NCBI GenBank assembly: GCA_963792125.1
Contig: CAWBVA010000013.1
Span: forward strand, 186,001 to 250,000
DNA length: 64,000 nucleotides
Source of the DNA: Methanocella_A sp963792125
GTDB taxonomy: Archaea > Halobacteriota > Methanocellia > Methanocellales > Methanocellaceae
Reading direction: 5' to 3'
Shown here piece after piece: positions 17,436-26,714 of the stretch (position 1 is the stretch's first letter; every line of letters begins with the position of its first letter). The notes beneath the pieces were generated by a model. The model was given only the letters and a program-made list of their open reading frames with translations, did no database searches and was not told the origin of the DNA. The position numbers were made by a program, and so were the translations under genes.

Positions 17436-17467
17436 ACATATTTCTATATGGCAATATAGAAATATGT
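17436..17467. promoter_or_regulatory. 32-base perfect inverted repeat (ArsR operator)
   Basis: ACATATTTCTATAT, four bases (GGCA), then ATATAGAAATATGT: 14-base arms without a mismatch. It ends four bases before the start codon of the next arsR and overlaps its expected transcription start. Its right arm resembles GAATATAAGAATATG near 20666-20680, before the second arsR of the operon. Confidence 0.7.
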
Positions 17468-17471
17468 ATGC

Positions 17472-17804
17472 ATGGACCGCAATATAAAGTTTTTGAAGGC
17501 TATGGCTGACGATACTCGTATCAAAATTTTGCGATGTCTGTTGAACGGAGAGCAGTGTGCCTGCGCCATCGTACCTTGTATCGGGAAAGCCCAGCCTACG
17601 GTTTCTAAGCATCTCAAGATTCTGGAAGAGGCCGAGATCATAGGGTCCCGGAGAGACGGGATCAATATCTGGTACAAGATCAAGAGCGAAGAAGCGGTAA
17701 AAATCATGGACATCCTGGGCATCGAAAGGATCGAATACAAAGGAAGCCAGCAGTGCGCCCGGCCGGCAGGTCTTCAAAAAGCGGCACGTAATTTAACGAA
17801 ATAA
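17472..17804 (+). CDS. arsR: ArsR-family regulator, first gene of the arsenite operon
   Basis: 110 residues. Alpha-3 reads NGEQCACAIVPCIG with Cys29, Cys31 and Cys36, and the recognition helix is KAQPTVSKHLKIL. A Cys in the tail (QQCARP) is also present. The near-identical core in the regulator at 20691 shows recent common ancestry. The ATG is right after the operator, so the mRNA has a very short leader. The inducer is inferred to be As(III)/Sb(III). Confidence 0.9.
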   Translation: MDRNIKFLKAMADDTRIKILRCLLNGEQCACAIVPCIGKAQPTVSKHLKILEEAEIIGSRRDGINIWYKIKSEEAVKIMDILGIERIEYKGSQQCARPAGLQKAARNLTK

Positions 17805-17818
17805 TGCGGAGGTAGAGG

Positions 17819-20571
17819 ATGAGCGAACAAAAGGCGGGACAGGGCATGGTAACTATTACTCTTCAAATCGAGAAGTTGAATTGTTCCTGTGAGGCAAACA
17901 TGGTCGAGAAAAAACTTGGCGCCCTGGAAGGCGTCAAGAGCTACGATGTCAATGCCGTTTCCGGGCAGGTCCGTGTTACGTACGACTCATCACATGTCTC
18001 CGTTCAGGACATCATCCGGTCCGTAGTCAGAGACAGGACTGAATGCTTCGCTGGTGAAGGACAAGAAGCACCGCAGCTCATGGTGGAAGGAAAAACAGCA
18101 GCTTGCCCTGTACGGCTGTACCATCATCACGCTTATCGCGTTTATCGCCGGGTTCCTTGGCGCGCCGTCACTGTTTACTAACGCGCTTTTTGTATTGGCG
18201 GTGCTCGTAGGCGTCTTCTATCCGGCCCGTAAAGCATTGATCGCCCTTGCCAATCTTACCCCGACCATTCACCTGCTCATGCTCATAGGGTCTGGCGGAG
18301 CGATGTTGCTGGGCATGTGGTCGGAAGCCGCCATACTGATATTGGTCTATTCCCTGGGGGACGTGCTCGAATCTTACGCTGTGGACAAGGCCCGGGGAGC
18401 GATCAGGTCGCTTGTCGCACTTATGCCGAAAGAAGCGCTGGTACGCAAGAATGGCCGGGAAGTCGTGCTGCCGACAGAGGACATTAGTGTCGGAGACGTT
18501 GTCGTGGTCCGTCCGGGAGAGAGAATACCCGTAGACGGGGAAGTTATCCGGGGCTCTTCTTACGTGGACCAGGCTGCAGTCACCGGCGAGTCGATCCCGG
18601 TACACAAGAAGCCTGGTGTAGACGTCTTCGCCGGGACAATCAACCAGAACGGTGCGCTGGAAGTACGGGTTAGCAAGCCGGCATCGGAAACGATGCTCTC
18701 CAAAATCATCTGCTCGGTTGAAGAGGCGCAGGCTAAAAAGACATCGTACCAGCGATTCTCGGACAACTTCGCCAAGTATTACACGCCCGTCATGTTCGTC
18801 CTCGGCGTGCTGGTGGCCACCGTGCCGCCCCTGTTCTTCGGGGCTGAGTGGCAGACTTTCATCTACCGGGGCCTGGTCGTCTTCGTAGTATCATGCTCCT
18901 GTGGCCTGGCTTTATCAGTCCCTGTGGCGGTGGTCGCTGCCATGGCAAACGCGGCCCGGAACGGAACGGTCTTCAAGGGCGGGGCTTATCTGGAGGTCGT
19001 CGACAAGGTGAAGGCTATCGCCTTCGACAAGACCGGCACCCTCACCATTGGTAGACCTGAGGTCACGGATGTCCATACGTTCAACGGTGTAACGGAGAAG
19101 GAATTGCTTGACCTGGCGGGTGGCATCGAGTCGAGGTCCGGCCACCCGGTCGCTGCCGCGATCGTCAGGAAGGCCAGGGAAAGCGACGCTTTCTCGGGTT
19201 TGTCGGTGGATGACTTCCAGGAAACCTCGGGGCGCGGCGTTGCAGCCACTGTCCGCGGACAGCAATACATCGTAGGCAACGCAAGACTCCAGCAGGAACA
19301 GGGCGTCTCCCTCGAACAGGACAGGGATACGATCGCGCGCCTCGAAAACGAGGGTAAAACCATCGTCCTGGTGAGTGCATCCGGGCGCCTGATCGGCTTG
19401 CTGGCCATCGCCGACAAGGTGAGACCGGGGGCGAAGGAGGCGTTGCAAAGGCTTAAAGATGCTGGAATCAAGACGGTCATGCTCACCGGCGACAATGAGC
19501 GGAGCGCAAAGGCTATCGCCCTGCAGGCAGGGGTTGATGAGTACTACGCCCAGCTATTACCTACCGACAAGGTAGATGTGATCAAGAAGCTCAAGGAAAA
19601 GTACGGTTCCGTCGCAATGGTCGGCGATGGTATCAACGATGCCCCGGCGATGGCCGTATCCAACGTGGGCATCGCGATGGGCGCCGCCGGGTCTGACATC
19701 GCCATCGAAGCGGGCGACGTGGTGCTGATGTCAGATGATCTCTCCAGGATCGGCTACCTGCGAGAGCTCAGCAGCAAGACAGTGCGCAACATCAAGGTGA
19801 ACATTGTTGTCTCCCTGGTTAACATCGCGTTTATGGTAATCGCGGCGCTCATTGGCCTGCTCGGGCTGGTCACAGGACTGCTATTGAACGAGGCAAGTGC
19901 GCTTATAGTAATTATCAACGCGCTTTTGTTGCTTAACTGGAGGAGCAAAGCGGAAACTGGTACCATGGCGACAGTGGAAGAAAAAGTCCCTGCCCCGGTC
20001 ATCAGCATAAAGCCAGAAATGGGGCTGAATCTCCCGGTCATCAGCAAACGAGGGAGCATGCTGCTCCTGTGCAGGAGAGACGGCGGAAAAGACGGCACCG
20101 GTACTGACCGCTAATGAAACGAAAGCGTCAGGACTGATGCTCCCGGTAATCAAGGAAGCACCTTGTTGTCCCTCTGGAGAGGGGACGCCAGATAATCGGG
20201 CTTCTACCTCGATCACTGCCGAAAAGGTTCCGGGGATCGGGCTGAAACTGGCCGTTATAAAAGAGGAAGGATCGTGCTGCTCCTGTGAAGGGAAGGCAAC
20301 CGAGAAGAGTCCTGCTCCGGTCATCGATGAAATAAAAGCAGAAGAGGGGCTTACAACTGCGACCTTCGCGATAGAAGGGCTAAGCTGTTCCTGCGAGGGA
20401 GAAATCATCGAGAAGCGGATGAAGTCCCTGAAGGGGATCAAGAAGTTCAGCCTGAACACCATAACTAAACAGATGATGCTTGCCTATGAACCGGGATCGT
20501 TATCAATCCCCGACATAGAAAAAGCCGCCTCAAAAGCCGGGGTGAAAGTGATACTATTGAAACAAAAATGA
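17819..20571 (+). CDS. Atypical Cys-Ser-Cys P1B-type ATPase with Cys-rich C-terminal repeats (two frame breaks)
   Basis: A 916-residue metal pump once two extra bases (near 18046 and 20052) are removed. The order is: an HMA-like domain with NCSCE (Cys22, Cys24) instead of CxxC; membrane helices; TGES; a transport-site helix with SCSCGLAL (Cys359-Ser-Cys361) where metal ATPases have CPC; DKTGT (Asp403); SGHP; GDGINDAP; then a tail of repeats beginning GLxLxVI with Cys clusters CCSC, CCPS and CCSC (20059, 20164, 20275); and a final HMA-like domain with SCSCE (20386). All three usual metal sites are thus CSC. The operon (arsR, arsD, arsA, acr3) suggests a trivalent metalloid or organometal substrate. 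It was hidden as three separate frames. Confidence 0.85.
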
Positions 20572-20658
20572 TCTTCGTCAAGATGTATACCTGCATCTAT
20601 TCACCAATAACACGATTCTCCATAGACATGCTATACATTGCCTGTGGAAAAATATTTG

Positions 20659-20672
20659 TATATTCGAATATA
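20659..20672. promoter_or_regulatory. Palindromic operator before the second arsR
   Basis: TATATTCGAATATA is a perfect 14-base palindrome 19 bases before the arsR start, just after a TATA-like AATATTTGTA. An internal promoter under ArsR control is inferred. Confidence 0.55.
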
Positions 20673-20690
20673 AGAATATGACGATATAGT

Positions 20691-20972
20691 ATGGAAAATG
20701 AGGTAAAGCTGCTGAAAGCCATGGCGGATGAGACCAGGATCAAAATCCTCCTTTACCTGTTGAATGGCGAGCAGTGCGCCTGCACCATCGTCCCGTTTAT
20801 CGGAAAGGCTCAGCCCACGGTCTCCCAGCATCTCAAGATACTGACAGAGGCAGGTATCCTGAACATGAGAAAAAACGGTATCCGCGTATTGTACCGGATA
20901 AAGGATGACCGGGCGGTTGGCATCATTAAAGTGCTTGAATTGCAGCGAATGAACATCGAGAAGCAGGAGTGA
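20691..20972 (+). CDS. arsR: ArsR-family regulator, second copy in the arsenite operon
   Basis: 93 residues with NGEQCACTIVPFIG (CxC but without the third Cys of the first copy) and KAQPTVSQHLKIL. It is followed six bases later by arsD. It probably controls arsDA from the internal operator at 20659-20672. Confidence 0.9.
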   Translation: MENEVKLLKAMADETRIKILLYLLNGEQCACTIVPFIGKAQPTVSQHLKILTEAGILNMRKNGIRVLYRIKDDRAVGIIKVLELQRMNIEKQE

Positions 20973-20978
20973 TATGGC

Positions 20979-21302
20979 ATGGAAAAGAAAGAACTGATCA
21001 TTTTCGAAGGGCCTATGTGCTGCTCAACAGGCCTATGTGGGCCTTCGCCGGACAAAGAACTGATCGACATCAACGAGGCCCTGAAAAAGCTGGCGGAAGA
21101 GTACAAAGGCCTGAAAATCACCCGGGCCAGCATGTCGTTCAATCCGCAGCTATTCCTGCAGACTAAAGAGATTCGCGATCTGGTGAAAGAGAATGGGCCG
21201 GGGATTCTGCCGATCACAATGTTTAATGGCATGGTAGTTAAAAAACAAAAGTACCTGAAATATGCCGAACTGAAGAAGTTACTGGATGCGCAGGGGGAGT
21301 AA
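20979..21302 (+). CDS. arsD: ArsD arsenic metallochaperone
   Basis: 107 residues. The thioredoxin-fold start LIIFEGPMCCSTGLCGPSPD holds Cys14, Cys15 and Cys20, equivalent to the three As(III)-binding cysteines known in ArsD. ArsD passes As(III) to ArsA and raises its affinity. It is immediately upstream of arsA, the usual order. The later Cys pairs of some ArsD proteins are absent. Confidence 0.93.
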   Translation: MEKKELIIFEGPMCCSTGLCGPSPDKELIDINEALKKLAEEYKGLKITRASMSFNPQLFLQTKEIRDLVKENGPGILPITMFNGMVVKKQKYLKYAELKKLLDAQGE

Positions 21303-21316
21303 AAACGATACGCGAG

Positions 21317-23146
21317 ATGATCGTCCCTGAGAAAAAAGGCGAGACGAAGTTCATCTTTTTCAGCGGCAAAGGCGGCGTCGGCAAGAGCACTATGAGCTGT
21401 GCCACGGCCATCTGGCTGGCGGAGAACGGCTACAAAACGCTTCTGGTCACTACGGACCCTGCGCCAAATCTGTCAGATATTTTCAACCAGAAGATCGGTA
21501 GCGCCGTGACGCCGATACGTGGCATCGATAACCTGTCTGCCATCGAGATAGACCCTGACGAGGCTTCTGAGGCTTACAGAGACAGAATCGTCGCGCCCAT
21601 GAGAGAACTGCTGGACGAGAAGAGCCTGAAGACGATCAGGGAGCAGCTGAACAGCCCCTGCGTCGAGGAAGTCGCTGCTTTTGACAAGTTCATCGAGTTC
21701 ATGTGCCAGCCCCAGTACGACGTGGTCATTTTCGACACCGCGCCTACAGGCCACACGATCAGGCTGCTGGAGTTGCCGGGCGGATGGAGCGACGAGATAT
21801 CGAAGGGCGGAGGCACCTGTATCGGCCCCAGCAGCTCGCTGACCGGAGCAAAAGCAAAATACGACGAGGCGCTCGCTTACCTGCGAGATGGAAAGAAGAC
21901 GTCTTTCATATTCGTCCTTAAACCCGAGCATCTCTCCATCGTAGAGACCAGAAGAAGCTCTGACGAGCTGGCAAAGCTGGGCATCCACACAAGCCTCCTT
22001 ATAGTCAATGGAGTCCTGCCTGACGAAGCCGCCACAGACCTGTTTTTCAACAAAGTTAAGGCCCAACAGCAAATGGAACTGGGCCGCATTGATGCCGAGT
22101 TTCCGGACATCAAACGAGTCCGGTATCCATTGAAAGATGGCGAGGTTAAGGGTAAAAGATCGCTTGAGATAGTGGGAAAATACCTGTTCGAGGGTAAGAG
22201 GGAAGAGTTGACCCGGGAAAGGACCGGTGAAACCTCGCCGGACGGGTTACTACCTGTCAGCGAGGCTAAGAATATCTTTCCTCTGTTAACGCCGGTAAAT
22301 GGCAGCACGAGATACGTCTTCTTCACCGGCAAGGGCGGCGTTGGCAAGAGCACTATAGCCTGCGCCGTAGCCGCGTACCTGGCAAACAAGAATCTCAAGA
22401 CACTGATTGTCACGACAGACCCGGCCGCACACCTGCAGTACATCTTCGAACAGCCGGTCGGCAGCGAGCCGACGAAGATTAAGGGAGCGGGAAGTCTTTA
22501 TGCGGCGAGGATAGACCAGAAGGACGCGCTTGCAGAGTACAAGCATCGGATTCTGGAGATTGTGAAAGATAAGGACGAGTCAACGAGGAAGTCGGTGGAA
22601 GAGGACCTGAACTCGCCCTGCGCCGAGGAGATGGCCGCCTTCGAGAAGTTCATGAGCTACTTCGGCCTGCCGGGCTACGACGTGATCGTGTTCGACACCG
22701 CGCCCACGGGCCACACGCTGCGGCTGCTGGAGCTTCCCGTAGACTGGAAGGGCTTCATCGACATCGGCACACTGACGAAGGAGTCGTCGCAGACGGCGAG
22801 CATGTACGATAATGTCATCGGGTCGATGCGCGACCGCGACAGGAGTTCCTTTATCTTCGTCCTGTACCCGGAGTACACGCCCATGATGGAAGCCATCAGG
22901 GCGTCAAGGGACCTGGAAAAGCAGGTAGGGATCAAGACCGCCGGGGTAGCGGTGAACTACATGCTGCCCGACAGCTACGGCAGGAACGCGTTCTTCGACA
23001 ACAGGAGAAAGCAGCAGCAGAAGTACCTCCTGAAGATCCATGAGAAGTTCAAGACACCCCTGCTGCTGGTCCCGCTGCTGGACAAAGAGCCGGAAGGAGT
23101 AAAAAGCCTTGTAAAGCTGGGGGAAAAAATCTTTTCCGGCGAGTAG
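21317..23146 (+). CDS. arsA: ArsA arsenite-stimulated ATPase (two-domain)
   Basis: 609 residues in two homologous halves joined near residue 300. Each has a P-loop GKGGVGKS and a signal motif DTAPTGHT. The metalloid-binding cysteines are present as NSPCVEE and NSPCAEE, plus GGGTCIGPSS in the first half, matching the three Cys of characterised ArsA. It energises arsenite extrusion. In this operon the channel is Acr3 rather than ArsB, an ArsA-Acr3 pairing that is known but less common. Confidence 0.95.
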   Translation: MIVPEKKGETKFIFFSGKGGVGKSTMSCATAIWLAENGYKTLLVTTDPAPNLSDIFNQKIGSAVTPIRGIDNLSAIEIDPDEASEAYRDRIVAPMRELLDEKSLKTIREQLNSPCVEEVAAFDKFIEFMCQPQYDVVIFDTAPTGHTIRLLELPGGWSDEISKGGGTCIGPSSSLTGAKAKYDEALAYLRDGKKTSFIFVLKPEHLSIVETRRSSDELAKLGIHTSLLIVNGVLPDEAATDLFFNKVKAQQQMELGRIDAEFPDIKRVRYPLKDGEVKGKRSLEIVGKYLFEGKREELTRERTGETSPDGLLPVSEAKNIFPLLTPVNGSTRYVFFTGKGGVGKSTIACAVAAYLANKNLKTLIVTTDPAAHLQYIFEQPVGSEPTKIKGAGSLYAARIDQKDALAEYKHRILEIVKDKDESTRKSVEEDLNSPCAEEMAAFEKFMSYFGLPGYDVIVFDTAPTGHTLRLLELPVDWKGFIDIGTLTKESSQTASMYDNVIGSMRDRDRSSFIFVLYPEYTPMMEAIRASRDLEKQVGIKTAGVAVNYMLPDSYGRNAFFDNRRKQQQKYLLKIHEKFKTPLLLVPLLDKEPEGVKSLVKLGEKIFSGE

Positions 23147-23179
23147 CCTGCTACCGGAAATTAATCGAAGTGGATAACC

Positions 23180-23680
23180 ATGATACCTGCGGGAAATGAC
23201 ATACTGAAGACCTATGCCTTCGGGGATGACGGATCGCCGGTAGCGGTCCTCACGCTGGCCAGCGACTACGAGAAATTCGACCTGAAAGGATATGCGATCA
23301 TCGGCAGTTGCTTTACCGAGAACCTGGGCGTTCAGATGGTCATAACGAACATGCTGAAGAGCCCGGCCATCCGTTACCTGATCATGTGCGGCCAGGAGAG
23401 CCAGCACCTTGCCGGCGACGCGTTCCGCTGCCTGCACGAGAACGGCATAGCTCAGATGGGCACTTACCGGAAAATAGTCGGGTGCAAGAGCCTGCTACCG
23501 TTCATCGACGACATCCCCGAGTGGGCTATAGACGCCTACATGGAAGATATTGTCCTCGTCGACATGACGGGCGTGGAGGACGAGACAGTCATCCAGGCGA
23601 AGATCGACGAGTGCATCGAAGAGTACGGGAAAAATCCCGTCAGACGGGAGCCTGCTGGATACCGGGATGCCCGCGGTTGA
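23180..23680 (+). CDS. MtrA-like corrinoid protein in the ars operon
   Basis: 166 residues matching the cytoplasmic part of MtrA, the cobamide-carrying subunit of methyl-H4MPT:coenzyme M methyltransferase. It has the pattern GYAIIGSCFTENLGVQMVI, RYLIMCGQESQHLAGDAF, CLHENGI and VDMTGVED. The His in QHLAG aligns, from memory, with the axial cobalt ligand of MtrA. It lacks the C-terminal membrane anchor, and no other mtr genes are near. An in-operon role as methyl carrier for a metal(loid) is a hypothesis; a recruited soluble paralogue of other function is the alternative. The last ~10 residues may be misread. Confidence 0.75.
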   Translation: MIPAGNDILKTYAFGDDGSPVAVLTLASDYEKFDLKGYAIIGSCFTENLGVQMVITNMLKSPAIRYLIMCGQESQHLAGDAFRCLHENGIAQMGTYRKIVGCKSLLPFIDDIPEWAIDAYMEDIVLVDMTGVEDETVIQAKIDECIEEYGKNPVRREPAGYRDARG

Positions 23681-23753
23681 CTCTTACACATGGAAACGAT
23701 ACGCGCCTATCATGGAAGCGGAGATGATGAAGCGGATAAGAGGATGGACGACC

Positions 23754-24416
23754 ATGAGACTGTTATTAATTTCGGACCTGCACGGGAACATAGAAGCCCT
23801 GGGTGCCATTCTCAAGAATGTGAGCATGATCATCCTCTGTCTGGGCGATCTGGTCGACTATGGCCCCGACCCGCTGGCGATCATCGACTGGATGCGCATA
23901 ACAAAATCCCGACGATCAGGGGTAACCATGATAACGCCGTAGCCCTGCACGTCGACTGTGGCTGCGGCTACAAGTACAAGCACCTGTCCGAGGCTACGAG
24001 GGAGTACACCTGGAGCCAGATCACTCGAAAAAGAAGAAGAGTTTCTCATGGCGCTGCCACGAGCCTGGACTTCACCTTCGACGCGCTGAAGGTCCGGGCG
24101 ATACATGGCAGCCCGCAGTCGTTCTTCGACTACATGTACCCGGACACACCTGCTGATAAGGTCGAGCAGATGCTGGAAGGGGTGACTGTGACTATCTGCT
24201 TGCAGGCCACACCCATGTGCCGATGATAAGAAAGCTCCCGAGCTCACCATGCTGAACCCGGGCAGCGTAGGCCAGCCCCGGGACGGCGACTGGCGGGCCT
24301 CCTGCATGGTCCTGGACACGTCAACACAGAAGCCAGAAATCATCAGGCTCGAATATGACATTGAGAAGACCTGCGAAAAAATACGCGTAAGTCAATGCCG
24401 AAAGCAGACGAGCTAA
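23754..24416 (+). CDS. Calcineurin-like metallophosphoesterase (several frame breaks)
   Basis: About 220 residues spread over three frames. Motifs in order are LLLISDLHGNIEAL, LGDLVDYGPDP, IRGNHDNAV, RAIHGSP, GHTHVPM and LNPGSVGQPRDGD, which are all the metal-binding blocks of a YfcE-type phosphoesterase. At least three indels are needed (near 23905, 24020 and 24200-24235). So many breaks in one gene could mean real decay, but the motifs are all intact. The substrate is unknown, and the position between the MtrA-like protein and acr3 is unexplained. Confidence 0.65.
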
Positions 24417-24454
24417 TCGCAATCTTAAAGAGAGGATATTAACGAGGTAATATT

Positions 24455-25524
24455 GTGACAGAACCAGCTATACCGAGACTTTCATTCCTGGACCGATACC
24501 TGACCTTATGGATATTCCTGGCAATGGCCATCGGCGTCGGGCTCGGGTATGTGTACCCGGCGTTCGCCGACTTCCTGAACAGCCTGTCCTGGGGCACGAC
24601 ATCGATTCCGATCGCCATCGGCCTCATCGTCATGATGTACCCGCCGCTGGCGCGGGTCAAGTACGAGGAGATCGGCAAGGTCTTCCGCAACGTCAAGGTC
24701 ATGGCGCTGTCCCTCGTCCAGAACTGGATCATCGGCCCCATCCTGATGTTCGTCCTGGCGGCGGTGCTGCTGCGCGGCTACCCCGAATATGCTGCCGGGC
24801 TCATCATGATCGGCCTGGCGCGGTGCATCGCCATGGTCATCGTCTGGAACAAGCTCGCCTGCGGTGACGAAGAATATGCGGCTGCGCTGGTGGCGCTGAA
24901 CTCGATATTCCAGGTGCTGTTCTACTCGATATACGCCTACGTCTTCATCACTCTGCTGCCGGGTCTGATCGGCATGCAGAGCATGGTAGTGGACATCACC
25001 ATATCGAGGTCGCCAAGTCGGTGGCCATCTACCTGGGCATACCGTTCGTCGCCGGGTTCCTGACCAGGATTCTCGTCCGGCCGAGGATGGGCGCCGAGTG
25101 GTACGATAAGAAGTTCATCCCGGCGATCAGCCCGATCACGCTGCTGGCGCTGCTGTTCACCATCGTGGTCATGTTCTCGCTGAAGGGCCACTTCATCGTG
25201 ACGAACCCGCTGGACGTGGTAAGGATCGCGATACCGCTGCTGATCTACTTCATGGTCATGTTCGTGGTCTCGTTCTTCATGTCGAAAAAGATGGACGTGG
25301 AGTACGGGCAGGCCTGCACACTGTCATTTACTGCGGCGAGCAACAACTTCGAGCTGGCCATCGCCGTGGCGGTCGGCGTGTTCGGCATCCAGTCCGGGCA
25401 GGCGTTCGCCGCCGTCATCGGGCCGCTCATCGAGGTGCCGGTGATGATCGCGCTGGTGAACGTGGCGCTGCGGTGGCGGCAGAGGCACTTTAAGCCGTGG
25501 GCAGGAGAAAAAAATAAGACCTGA
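24455..25524 (+). CDS. acr3: Acr3 arsenite efflux permease (one frame break)
   Basis: About 356 residues with ten membrane helices. The conserved Cys of helix 4 is present (LARCIAMVIVWN), as is the second-half ASNNFELAIAVAVGVFG. One missing base near 25005 breaks the frame between TITI and EVAKSVAIYLG. It exports As(III), alone or with ArsA. It is the last gene of the operon begun at 17472. Confidence 0.9.
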
Positions 25525-25628
25525 TCGAATGATCGGTCTGCGTTATCGGACGAAATCCTCGCCCTTGACAGGGGTTTGCAGCATTCTGGATTTTGTAGTG
25601 CTGCGGACGAGATGCTGTCCATTTCTTT

Positions 25629-26129
25629 TTACGATGAGCTTCCGCTTCCGGCAATTCCGGGCCGGCTCAGTAGTCCCGGACCACGCGCCTCCGCCACGAT
25701 GCGGGCGCATTCCCGCAGCTCTTCTTCCGTGGTCTCGTCGGGACCGAACGGGTAGATCGTTATCGTAGTACATGTCGGCCTGCGCGATGACCGGCTCGAG
25801 ACCGGGCAGGGCGCCTTTCATCATCCTCGAGGAGCAGAAGAGAAAACATCCTTCGATAGCAATTGCCGGTTTTGATCGCCTGACCAGGTCTCTTTGCCCC
25901 CCGTCCTTCGTAAAGGCGCCGCTCAGGCAGATGCGGACGTTATGTTCCCGGGCGAGATGGTATGCGACCAGGTTGGCGGCTCGCCGCGCGACCTCGCCTT
26001 TGGCACAGGCGCCATCGCAGGCCATGACGGCGATCTTCGGGGGATCGTTAGGTATGCTTTTTCGAGTATTCTTCGCATGCCGGGCAGGAGCCGGCGATCT
26101 GCTCAATTTTGATAGTCTCGTAATACCAT
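25629..26129 (-). CDS. Second DGC-domain putative zinc-binding protein (frame breaks)
   Basis: About 165 residues over three frames. The start at 26129 has GGAGG upstream and reads YYETIKIEQIAGSCPACEEYSKK. The middle gives IAVMACDGACAKGEVARRAANL and AIEGCFLFCSSRM, and the end YPFGPDETTEEEL to GIAGSGSSS. It is a relative of the DGC protein at 10268, with a similar Cys pattern and no known function. It converges on acr3. Confidence 0.65.
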
Positions 26130-26326
26130 GATAGTGCCTCCATTTATGGTTTGATCCGATTCATGGGCACGAAGTTTACATTAACCCCTGAAGTTAACTT
26201 TCAAAAATAATTTGAAGTCTGTACTATAATTACAAAGCTACATATGTACCAGAGCATAACGATGTACTAATATGGGATATGTCAGGTGCTGCCCCGCAGA
26301 CTGTGCGGTGAGGAGCGACTGGAGGG

Positions 26327-26650
26327 ATGAACTCCAGGACGGAGATAGTATTCTTTCATACGCCCGGGTTCAGGGAAGCCAGCACCATGCTGAAGGTCCT
26401 GAGCCACCCGTCGCGGCTGAAGATCGTGCTGATGCTACTGAACCGGGACCATCTGCGTCTGCGAGAGATCATTTACGAGCTGAAGGAGAAACAAAAACTG
26501 ACTTCGTAGAACCTCGAGCTGCTGAAGCGTTACAGACTGATCGATTCGTAATACCGATGGAAACATAAGTTATATAAGCTGGACGAAAGCGCCGTGGACA
26601 CAATAAGAATAATTAAGCAAAACCTGATCGACAGACGGCATGGATCGTAA
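26327..26650 (+). pseudogene. ArsR-type winged-helix gene with two in-frame stops
   Basis: One frame reads FREASTMLKVLSHPSRLKIVL, LREIIYELKEKQKLTS, a TAG (26507), NLELLKRYRLIDS, a TAA (26549), YRWKHKLYKLDESAV and a final stop at 26648. The fold is a winged helix without an ArsR Cys box. The two stops lie within one unshifted frame, unlike the indels elsewhere, so this is probably a real pseudogene or carries substitution errors. A TACATATGTA palindrome lies upstream at 26239-26248. Confidence 0.6.
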
Positions 26651-26714
26651 AGCGCCAAGTGAACGTCCGGTCTTCCCGACAAAAAGGACCGGAGGTTTAC
26701 GCCGGCCCGTGATA

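Noticed and set aside
26507..26509. In-frame TAG as pyrrolysine
   Set aside because: The gene is a winged-helix protein, a TAA also interrupts it, and no pyl genes are seen.
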